Assembly: GCA_031265015.1 (NCBI GenBank)
Contig: JAISDG010000228.1
Coordinates: forward strand, 1 to 13,618
DNA length: 13,618 nt
DNA from: Spirochaetaceae bacterium
GTDB taxonomy: Bacteria; Spirochaetota; Spirochaetia; Treponematales; Breznakiellaceae
Reading direction: 5' to 3'
In this document: one piece after another, positions 5,715 through 12,646 of the stretch
Position numbering within the stretch: position 1 is the first letter of the stretch
Layout: every line of letters begins with the position of its first letter
The notes under the pieces: model-generated
Database searches by the model: none
What the model was told of the DNA's origin: nothing
What the model saw: the letters and a program-made list of their open reading frames with translations, nothing else
Made by a program: the position numbers and the translations under genes

Positions 5715-7106
5715 TTAGCCCAGATCCAGCGCGAAGACCTTGCTGTTCCGCCCGCTGTTATAGGTTTTTCGCCGCGCTTCCGGCAGGCTTTCAGGATCGC
5801 CTTCGGTAAAGCCCAGGGTTAAAAACCAGTCTTCGGTTTTTGTGGTCAGCACAAAAACCCGGCGAAGCCCTTCCCTGGACGCTTTACCGATAAAGTACCG
5901 GACCATCCGGCTTCCCAGGCCCATGTCGGCATAGGCGCTATCCACCGCCAGAGCGGCGATTTCCCCCTGGTCTTCCCAGATGTGGAGGGCGCCGGAAGCG
6001 TGGGCTTTGCCGTCTATGCCGAAAACACAGTAATCTTCCTTTTTTTCCTGGATCTCTTCCATGGTCCGCCGGACAAGAACGCCCTGCCGCATCAGGGGTT
6101 CCATGATCCGCAGTACGTCCGGGATGTCCCGGGTTCTTAAGGGCCTGATAGCTTCGTATTCGTCGGCATGGATCATGGTCCCCGATCCCAGGTTGGAAAA
6201 GAGTTCCCTCAGTACCGCCCCGTCTTCCCGGCCGTCGATAATATGGACCCGCTCCACCCCAGCTTTGGACGCCCCCAGGGCAAGCCGCAGTTCCGCCGGG
6301 CCCCCGCCGTCTTCGGGAGGGAGGGCGTTTTCCGGCAGATCCGCCGCCGGCCGGGTCTTGTTCAAGTCCAGAATGGCCCGGGCTTCCGCGGGAGTAAGCC
6401 TGACGATCCGCCCGTTTTCACCGGGTTTGATTTCTCCCGGCAGCGCAAGCCCTTCAAGGCTTTTTCCCGCCCCCACGATAAAGAGTTTTACCGCCCCCAG
6501 AGCTCCGGCCGCGGCCAGGGCTATTTCATCGCTGGGAACATTGTAGGGTTTTCCCGAAGGCCCCCAGCCTATGCAGGGGATAATGGGGACCATCTTAAGA
6601 TCCAGGATTTTGCTGATGGGCCCGGTCAGGATCTTTTCCACCCGGCCGGAATGTTCCATATCCCTGCCGGCCACCACTCCCAGCCCTCTGGCCCGGACAA
6701 AGTTGCCGATGACCGAATCGCAGCGGTTGGCCGAAAGGGCCGTCATAAACCGGGTGGCCACATGGAAGGCGGCCATTTCCACAAAGGGGATGGCCCTGGA
6801 GCCGGTAATCCGGTATACCCCTCCGGGGGAAGCGAAACTTCCCCGGAGGGCGGCTTCCGCGGGTACGTACCCGGACACAATGCCGTATTCGGCAAGAACC
6901 GAATCTATCCATTCCTTGGCGCCGGGGACGATCACCACCCTGAAACCGGTCCGGGCCAGCAGGGCCAGATCCTTCATCAGCGAAGGAAAGGAGGATTCCC
7001 CGGTCACGGGAAAATCTATCTTAAAGACCATGGTGGAACCGGCATAACGGCTCTGGTAGTGAAAAGCCTCCCGGACCAGGTCCATTTGGGAACCGGACTG
7101 ATTCAT
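5715..7106 (-). CDS. argA: N-acetylglutamate synthase (amino-acid acetyltransferase), classical ArgA type
   Basis: 463-residue enzyme that transfers acetyl from acetyl-CoA to glutamate, the first step of arginine synthesis. The N-terminal amino-acid-kinase-like domain (about residues 20-280) normally carries the arginine feedback site. The C-terminal GNAT domain (about 320-463) shows GVLVRRTMEEI, GEIAALAV followed by the acetyl-CoA loop DMGLGS, and the ending VLTTKTEDWF...YNSGRNSKVF, which closely parallels E. coli ArgA. The open frame extends to 7223, but the added 39 residues are not family-like and run through the palindrome cluster. ATG 7106 (or 7085) matches where ArgA alignment begins. 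Neither ATG has a clear SD; a TATACT at 7121-7116 just upstream suggests a very short or absent leader. It ends 98 bp before metN and is not obviously in its operon. Confidence 0.92.
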   Translation of the reverse strand: MNQSGSQMDLVREAFHYQSRYAGSTMVFKIDFPVTGESSFPSLMKDLALLARTGFRVVIVPGAKEWIDSVLAEYGIVSGYVPAEAALRGSFASPGGVYRITGSRAIPFVEMAAFHVATRFMTALSANRCDSVIGNFVRARGLGVVAGRDMEHSGRVEKILTGPISKILDLKMVPIIPCIGWGPSGKPYNVPSDEIALAAAGALGAVKLFIVGAGKSLEGLALPGEIKPGENGRIVRLTPAEARAILDLNKTRPAADLPENALPPEDGGGPAELRLALGASKAGVERVHIIDGREDGAVLRELFSNLGSGTMIHADEYEAIRPLRTRDIPDVLRIMEPLMRQGVLVRRTMEEIQEKKEDYCVFGIDGKAHASGALHIWEDQGEIAALAVDSAYADMGLGSRMVRYFIGKASREGLRRVFVLTTKTEDWFLTLGFTEGDPESLPEARRKTYNSGRNSKVFALDLG

Positions 7107-7154
7107 GATATGGGAAGTATAGCGGATTACACAAAAAAAGGGGAGATGACGCGG

Positions 7155-7192
7155 CGTGGGAACCACGGCGCGGGAACCGCGCGGGAACCGTG
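7155..7192. repeat. Three consecutive small palindromes with GGGAACC core
   Basis: In the gap between argA and jetA three short inverted repeats share a GAA centre. CGTGG-GAA-CCACG (7155-7167) is perfect. GCGCGG-GAA-CCGCGC (7168-7182) is perfect. CGCGG-GAA-CCGTG (7180-7192) is perfect except for one G/T position, and shares 3 bp with the second. Centres are 14 and 11 bp apart. A fourth GGGAACC without arms is at 7088-7094 in argA. They could be operator sites or small hairpins. Confidence 0.6.
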
Positions 7193-7216
7193 TTGCGCAG
7201 AACGCGGCGCCTAAGC

Positions 7217-7245
7217 TTGACATTCTTTCCCCTTCCCCGTACCGT
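7217..7245 (+). promoter_or_regulatory. Possible promoter of the Wadjet operon
   Basis: A perfect TTGACA at 7217-7222 is followed after 17 bp by TACCGT (7240-7245, 3/6 to TATAAT). Transcription would start at or next to the jetA ATG at 7252, giving a leaderless mRNA. The weak -10 suggests low expression or need for an activator. Confidence 0.4.
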
Positions 7246-7251
7246 TAAACC

Positions 7252-8769
7252 ATGTCCGCCGGAGTCTTTTCCGTACTGCCAGAAAATTTTTTCTCCCCCC
7301 TGGCGCGGATAAACCGGCAGCATTATGCCGCGCTGCTGGTACTTTACTACCGGCTCTTTCAGGAGAATACCCGGGGCCTTGAGCGGGAACTGGTAATCCG
7401 TGAATTTATGAACTACCTTGCCCTGCACCGGGAAACCCTGGAGGCCGAGGAAGACGGGACAGATGAAACAGACAGTGAAGCCGTTCCCGCAGCCGCCGAA
7501 GGGATGCGGGGAATTCGGGAATTTGATTTTGCCGGATCCCCCGCCGGCGGAGAGGATCCGGGCAAGGCTTTTCCCGCCGGGACCGGTTCCAGGACAAAAT
7601 TCTTTGACGAACGGGAAGCGGCCAACCGCTTTTTGCGGCGCCTTGTCGGCGCGGGCTGGCTGAGCGAGGAAATCCTGGCGGACTTTACCAGGGTGGTAAA
7701 TATTACCGCCTGGGGCAAGCCCTTTTTTGAAGGGCTGATCCGGGTGGACGAGGGGCTTAAGACCGAATACGAAAGCCATGTGGTAAACGTTTATTCCTCC
7801 CTTTGCGGCGAGACGGTAAAAGAAAACGGCCACTTTATGGTGCTCAAGGCCAGGGAAGAGGCCCGGGCGCTCATCGACTCCCTCAAAGTCCTGTCCCAGA
7901 GCATCAAGGGGTACTATGAAAAACTCAAGGCCGAAGCGGTACGATCCCGGGCCGCGTCGGTTTTGCACGAACACTACGACTTGTACGCGGGAGAAGTGCT
8001 GGACAAGGCCTACAAACGGCTTAAAACCTCGGACAATGTTTCCCGCTACCGCCGGGCCATCTTCGGCCAGGTGGCGGACCTGCTCCACGACGGCGAGTGG
8101 CTTGACAGGAGCGCTTCAAAATATATGCGGATTCTCCAGATTGACCGGGACGCGTGCCGGAAAAAACTTGAGTTCATGCTGGAAGAAATACGGGACGATC
8201 TTAAATCGGTGGATCCTCTGGAAGACGAGATTGACCGGCGGAATGCGGATTATTCCCGGTCCAGCACGGAAATCATCCGGGCCTACATTGAGCCCGACAG
8301 CACCATAGCGGGAAAACTGGGCATTCTTATCAAGGCCCTCTACAGCGGCGGCGGGGAACTGTCCTCCGTCCTGGCCCACGGACTGTACCGCATCGCTTTT
8401 CTTTCACCCTCGTCCCTGGCCCTGCGCCGCCAGCGGGAGGAAGGGGACTTTAACGCCCCGCCGTCTCCGGCGGATGTGGAAGCGCTTTCAAAAGCGGAAG
8501 CGGAATTCCTTGAACGCATGAAGAAGCGGCTTTCGATCAAACGGATCAAATCCTGGCTGGACGAACAGGGCGGAACGGAGAAGATCCTCCTGCCCGGGGA
8601 TCTGATCCGCGGGGAAGAATCTTTTATCCGTTTTGTCTATGCCCTCCTGTACGGCGATTCCCGGCAGGACTTTGACTATGCTGTTGAAGAACCCGGCGGG
8701 GCGGAGCGGGAAGCGAAGGCCGCCGGGTATGTGGTTCCCGATGTACGGCTGCGGAGGAAGGGACTGTGA
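7252..8769 (+). CDS. jetA: Wadjet subunit JetA (kleisin, MukF-like; DUF5716-type)
   Basis: 505-residue kleisin-like subunit of a Wadjet complex, which bridges the two JetC heads and binds JetB. The N-terminal block (LPENFFSPLARINRQHYAALLVLYYRLF, residues about 9-37) and the middle segments RFLRRLVGAGWLSEE and SKYMRI followed by an EIDRRNADY helix resemble the JetA family PF18982/DUF5716 common in Clostridia, not the DUF3375 type of E. coli and Pseudomonas. An acidic and Gly/Pro-rich linker (residues about 64-114) separates the N-terminal helical domain from the rest. Alpha-helical content is high throughout. The start is forced: an in-frame TAA sits at 7246-7248 and no other usual start follows for about 50 codons. 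Yet no SD is visible, so initiation may be leaderless. The stop overlaps jetB (GTGA). Family recognised from memory of sequence pattern. Confidence 0.85.
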   Translation: MSAGVFSVLPENFFSPLARINRQHYAALLVLYYRLFQENTRGLERELVIREFMNYLALHRETLEAEEDGTDETDSEAVPAAAEGMRGIREFDFAGSPAGGEDPGKAFPAGTGSRTKFFDEREAANRFLRRLVGAGWLSEEILADFTRVVNITAWGKPFFEGLIRVDEGLKTEYESHVVNVYSSLCGETVKENGHFMVLKAREEARALIDSLKVLSQSIKGYYEKLKAEAVRSRAASVLHEHYDLYAGEVLDKAYKRLKTSDNVSRYRRAIFGQVADLLHDGEWLDRSASKYMRILQIDRDACRKKLEFMLEEIRDDLKSVDPLEDEIDRRNADYSRSSTEIIRAYIEPDSTIAGKLGILIKALYSGGGELSSVLAHGLYRIAFLSPSSLALRRQREEGDFNAPPSPADVEALSKAEAEFLERMKKRLSIKRIKSWLDEQGGTEKILLPGDLIRGEESFIRFVYALLYGDSRQDFDYAVEEPGGAEREAKAAGYVVPDVRLRRKGL

Positions 8770-9389
8770 ACCAGGATCTGGAAGCCCTTGCCCTGATAGG
8801 GGAACTGCAGGCCGGTGATTTTGAACGCTTCAAAGCGGCGGTTCAGATGCTTACCACCAAAACGTTTATCATCCGGGGCATTGACCGGGAGCGGGAACTC
8901 TATGATTTTACTATCCGGAATATCGCCCTCTTTGAAGCATGGTTTTCCTGTATGGACGCGTTCCTGGTCCGGGACGAAAGCGCCGGCGTCATTGCTTTCC
9001 GGGGGTCCGGCAGGAACCGGCTTTATTTTACCAGGGAGGAAATATGCGCGGTGTTGACCCTCAGGCTCCTTTACGAAGACAAAAAACATGAAATTTCCCT
9101 CGCGGCCTTTCCGGTGGTTACCGTAGCGGATTTTCAGCAGAAGTACAATGCCCTGACCGGGGACGAGATAAAAAAGACCGCCCTTATCGGCGTCCTTAGG
9201 CGGCTTTCTTCCTGCAAGCTTGCCGCCGTTGATTCCCAGGATTATGCCGATCCCGAAACCCTTATCCGGCTCTATCCGAGCATACCCTTAAGCATAAACC
9301 GGGACAGCCTGAACGAGGGCATCGCCTTTCTGGAAAACAGGAACGAACGCCGGGAAGATGAAGCGGAACCCGGGGAAAGCGTATCATGA
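8766..9389 (+). CDS. jetB: Wadjet subunit JetB (KITE/MukE-like, DUF4194)
   Basis: 207-residue partner of the kleisin, corresponding to MukE/KITE proteins and the DUF4194 family; in Wadjet structures it docks on JetA and contacts DNA. The recognisable part is two winged-helix-like regions. The first contains the IRGIDRERELYDF segment (about residues 37-49). The second contains YFTREEICAVLTLRLLYEDKK (about 86-106), the classical DUF4194 block. The tail after about residue 190 is acidic and probably disordered. Start GTG at 8766 overlaps the jetA stop by 4 nt and has GGAGGAAGG about 5 nt upstream. The stop overlaps jetC by 4 nt (ATGA). Both overlaps imply translational coupling and fixed stoichiometry. 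Confidence 0.88.
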   Translation: MNQDLEALALIGELQAGDFERFKAAVQMLTTKTFIIRGIDRERELYDFTIRNIALFEAWFSCMDAFLVRDESAGVIAFRGSGRNRLYFTREEICAVLTLRLLYEDKKHEISLAAFPVVTVADFQQKYNALTGDEIKKTALIGVLRRLSSCKLAAVDSQDYADPETLIRLYPSIPLSINRDSLNEGIAFLENRNERREDEAEPGESVS

Positions 9390-12300
9390 TCGTTCTGGAA
9401 CGGATCCGGCTGGTAAACTGGCACAACTTTGACGACATCGTTATGGAAATAGGAAACCGTTGCCTTTTGGCGGGGGACAACGGTTCGGGTAAATCCACGG
9501 TCATTGACGCCATTCAGTATGTGATGGCGGCAAACCTGCGGATGGCGCGGTTCAATTCCGCCGCGGAGGAACGGAAAGGGGGCGGCCGGGATCTGATGGG
9601 CTATGTGCGCTGCAAGCTGGGCAGCGACACCGCCGAATACCGCCGGGGCGATACGGTGGCCCATGTGATGCTGGAGTGGCTTGTTACCGGGCCGGACCGG
9701 GACGCGGACCGGTCCCAGCCTGCGTCCCGGCCCGGCGCGGTACAGGCCGGTTCCGGCGCGGCGGATTCGGGCAAAAGCTTTGCCTGCGGCGTCTGCGTCG
9801 AAGCCTACAGGGACAACCACTATACCGAACATTTCTGGGTCGGTTCCGGCCTTTCCGTCAAAGCCATTCCGGTCCGCTCCGAATCTTCGGGGCCCCTGGC
9901 GTTCCGGCAGTTTAAGAACGCTCTGGCGGAACAGAAAGCCGAAGTGTATGACGCCAAGCGGCTCTATATCCGGGACCTTACCAACAGGCTGGGGGTATTC
10001 AAGCGGCAGCAGGAAATCAATCCCTACCTGGATGCCCTGACCCGGTCCATCGGCTTTAAGCCGCTGGATTCCATCGATCAGTTTGTCTGCGATTATATCC
10101 TTGAAGAGAACCCTGTTTCCATCCAGGACATGAAGCAGAACCTGGAAAATTACAAGGAAGCGGACCGCCAGGCCAAAGGGGCCGTTTCAAAAATCACGGT
10201 CCTAAGAAAAATCTGCGCCAAGGCCGCGGAATGGCGCAACTATGACGGCCTTATCCTGAAGCAGGAATTCCTGAAACTTACGATAGAGCTGGAAAACGAA
10301 AAACAGGAAAAGGACCGGGCCGCCCGGAACATGGCGGATACCCGGAATAAACTCGATTTTATAAACCGGGAAATTGCCTCTGTCGATCAAAAGCGCCTGG
10401 ACATGGAACAGGAACTCCGGGCGGTGGATATGAGTCTTGCGGCTAACGATGCCCACAGGCTCTATGAAGAAATCGTCCGGCGGATCAGGCGGATAGAGCG
10501 TGATCTTGCGGAAGAGGAAGAAAGGGCCGGTGATTACGCGACCCTTAAGTCCCAGTGCGAAGCTCTGCTGGGCCGGAAGCTTTCGGAACAGTTTGACGAT
10601 GAAAGCGAAGCCCTGGAGGGGGAAGCAAAAAAATACCGGGACTCCGGATACGCCGCGGGAAAACGGAGGGAAGCGGCCGCCGAAACCCTGCGGGATATAC
10701 GGCTGGAACTGGCGGATCTGGAACGGGGCATACTCCGGTATCCCGACGCTCCCCGGGAACTGCGTTCCGCCCTGGAGAAGGCCGGCGTCGAGGCGTTCTT
10801 TCTGGCGGAGGCGGCGGAAATCACCGATCCTTCCTGGGTGGATGCCGTGGAAGGCTGGCTCAATACCCGGCGTTTTGCGGTTCTGGTGGCTCCCGCGGAT
10901 TTTCAGAAAGCCCTGGAAGTGTATGACGGCCTTCCCCGGTCCGTCGCGGGGGCTTTTATTCCCAACATAGAAAAAATGCGGGGCGCCCAGACAAAACAGG
11001 GAAGCCTTGCGGAACTGGTCAAGGCCGGGGGCTATGCCCGGACCTACGTCAACTATACCCTGGGTAAAGTGATGCGGGCGGACATCGGAACCCTTAAGCA
11101 GTACGAGTCCGCGGTAACCAGGGAATGTATGACCTACTCAAGCCACACCGCTTCCCGCATCAGGGAAGAGGTATACCGCCACCATTACCTGGGCCGTTCC
11201 GCGCTGGAGGAACGGCGGAAATTTCTTTCCGCCGCGGCGGCCCGGACGGAAGCCGAACTTGGCGAAGCGGAAAGGAGCGAACGGGAAGCGGCGGCCCGGG
11301 AAGACTGCTGCCGCCGGGTTATCCGGCAGCTCCCGAAACTCGAGAGCTTCTTTCCCGCCCTTGCCGCCGCTGTTTCCCTGAAGGGCGATTTGTCCCGCTC
11401 CAGGGAAGAGCTGGCGGCGGTGGACACACAATCCTTCCGGGAACTGGAGGCAAAACGGGGGGAGCTGGAAGAACAGCTTTCGCTGCTTAAAAAAGACAAT
11501 GACCGGCTGCGGACAGATCTGGGATCGCTTAAGACCCAGTTAGAGGCTTACGACAGCGCTCTGGAAACTCATACCCGGCGGCAGGAAGAAAAGGAGGATA
11601 CGGTAAAAATTTTCGGCGCCGATCATCCCCTGATGATTGCCGCCTGCGAAGCCTACGCGGAGGAAAAGCTTTCCGTCTCCAGCGCCGCGGAATTAAGCGC
11701 CACCTATGAATCAACCCTGAAAGGCTTTAAGACCCGGACCGAATCTTTGAAAAAGGAATACAACAAGCTGGTCGCCGCGTATGAACAGGAGTTCCATTAC
11801 CTTTTGGGCATGGACCCCGGAGAAAACACCGAAGCGGAAACCCTGCTTAAACGGCTTGAAACATCGGAGCTTCCCGAATACCGGGAAAAAATCGCCAGGG
11901 CATATGCCGACGCGGAAAAGGAATTCAAGGAGCATTTTATTTCCCGCCTGAACGAACATATTGAAGAAGCCAGAGAAAGCTTTAAGGAGATCAACGAGAT
12001 CCTCCGGACCCTGCACTTTGGCCGGGATCAGTACTGGTTCCACCTGGAAGAATTAAACGAGCGGAAGGGGCAGATTGAAGTGATCCGCCAGGCGGCAAAA
12101 ATTCCTTCCCTGGACGGCGGACTCTTTTCCCAGCTGGCCGATCCGGGGGAGCGGAAGGCCATGCAGGATCTGTTTGACCGCATCCTCAATTCGCCCCTGG
12201 ATTCCAAAGAACTGCGGGACATCTGCGATTACCGGACTTATTTTCATTATGACATACGGATCAAGGAGACCGACACCCTGGACGAAGCGGGTAATCCCGC

Positions 12301-12646
12301 GGTGTTTTCCCTCTCCCGGGTCCTTAAGGAAAAGTCCGGGGGCGAATCCCAGACTCCCTACTATGTGGCCATCGCCGCCAGCTTCTACCGCTTTTACAAA
12401 GCCCGTCCCGAAGAAACCGTCCGGCTGGTGATCTTTGACGAAGCCTTTAACCGCATGGACGATGAACGGATCGACAAGATCCTTTCGTTTTACCGGGACC
12501 TGAACCTCCAGATTATCACCTCGGTGCCGCCGGAAAAAATAGAAGCCATCGAGCCCTACATGGACCGGATCAACATCATAAGCCGCTTCGGCAGCGCCGT
12601 CAAAGTCCGCGACTGCCATGTCGACACCCTGGGTATTACGGAATGA
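9386..12646 (+). CDS. jetC: Wadjet SMC-like ATPase JetC (MukB-like)
   Basis: 1086-residue SMC-type ATPase, the motor that extrudes DNA loops in the Wadjet complex. The N-terminal head carries Walker A GDNGSGKST at residues 30-38. A coiled coil runs from about 290 to 450, a hinge-like globular part from about 480 to 605 (TDPSWVDAVEGWLNTRR onward), and a second coiled coil from about 605 to 900. The C-terminal head carries the ABC signature SGGES at 984-988 and Walker B VIFDE at 1015-1019 followed by AFNRMDD. All ATPase motifs are intact. Residues 102-131 form a Ser/Pro/Ala/Gly-rich insert within the N-terminal head. The length is about right for JetC and shorter than MukB (near 1,480). Start ATG overlaps jetB by 4 nt with GGGGAAAG upstream; the stop overlaps jetD by 4 nt. 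Confidence 0.94.
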   Translation: MIVLERIRLVNWHNFDDIVMEIGNRCLLAGDNGSGKSTVIDAIQYVMAANLRMARFNSAAEERKGGGRDLMGYVRCKLGSDTAEYRRGDTVAHVMLEWLVTGPDRDADRSQPASRPGAVQAGSGAADSGKSFACGVCVEAYRDNHYTEHFWVGSGLSVKAIPVRSESSGPLAFRQFKNALAEQKAEVYDAKRLYIRDLTNRLGVFKRQQEINPYLDALTRSIGFKPLDSIDQFVCDYILEENPVSIQDMKQNLENYKEADRQAKGAVSKITVLRKICAKAAEWRNYDGLILKQEFLKLTIELENEKQEKDRAARNMADTRNKLDFINREIASVDQKRLDMEQELRAVDMSLAANDAHRLYEEIVRRIRRIERDLAEEEERAGDYATLKSQCEALLGRKLSEQFDDESEALEGEAKKYRDSGYAAGKRREAAAETLRDIRLELADLERGILRYPDAPRELRSALEKAGVEAFFLAEAAEITDPSWVDAVEGWLNTRRFAVLVAPADFQKALEVYDGLPRSVAGAFIPNIEKMRGAQTKQGSLAELVKAGGYARTYVNYTLGKVMRADIGTLKQYESAVTRECMTYSSHTASRIREEVYRHHYLGRSALEERRKFLSAAAARTEAELGEAERSEREAAAREDCCRRVIRQLPKLESFFPALAAAVSLKGDLSRSREELAAVDTQSFRELEAKRGELEEQLSLLKKDNDRLRTDLGSLKTQLEAYDSALETHTRRQEEKEDTVKIFGADHPLMIAACEAYAEEKLSVSSAAELSATYESTLKGFKTRTESLKKEYNKLVAAYEQEFHYLLGMDPGENTEAETLLKRLETSELPEYREKIARAYADAEKEFKEHFISRLNEHIEEARESFKEINEILRTLHFGRDQYWFHLEELNERKGQIEVIRQAAKIPSLDGGLFSQLADPGERKAMQDLFDRILNSPLDSKELRDICDYRTYFHYDIRIKETDTLDEAGNPAVFSLSRVLKEKSGGESQTPYYVAIAASFYRFYKARPEETVRLVIFDEAFNRMDDERIDKILSFYRDLNLQIITSVPPEKIEAIEPYMDRINIISRFGSAVKVRDCHVDTLGITE

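Noticed and set aside
7155..7192. CRISPR-like repeats at the GGGAACC cluster.
   Set aside because: Repeats are 13-15 bp with no spacers of useful length and no cas genes; they are small palindromes.
6168..7214. Open frame of 348 codons on the + strand opposite argA.
   Set aside because: Antisense of a well-recognised ArgA. The product is Gly/Pro/His/Arg-rich with no domain pattern.
7107..7223. N-terminal extension of argA to 7223.
   Set aside because: The added residues do not resemble ArgA, would be a GC-palindrome translation, and leave almost no room for control of jetA. It cannot be fully excluded, since the later ATGs also lack an SD.
7021..8088. Open frame of 355 codons on the - strand over the argA start and jetA.
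   Set aside because: Antisense shadow of jetA, which matches its family. It would also overlap the argA start on the same strand in another frame.
7252..12646. Housekeeping condensin (MukBEF-like) instead of a defence system.
   Set aside because: Protein lengths, JetB of DUF4194 type and the downstream Toprim-containing JetD fit Wadjet. MukB would be near 1,480 residues and have no nuclease partner.
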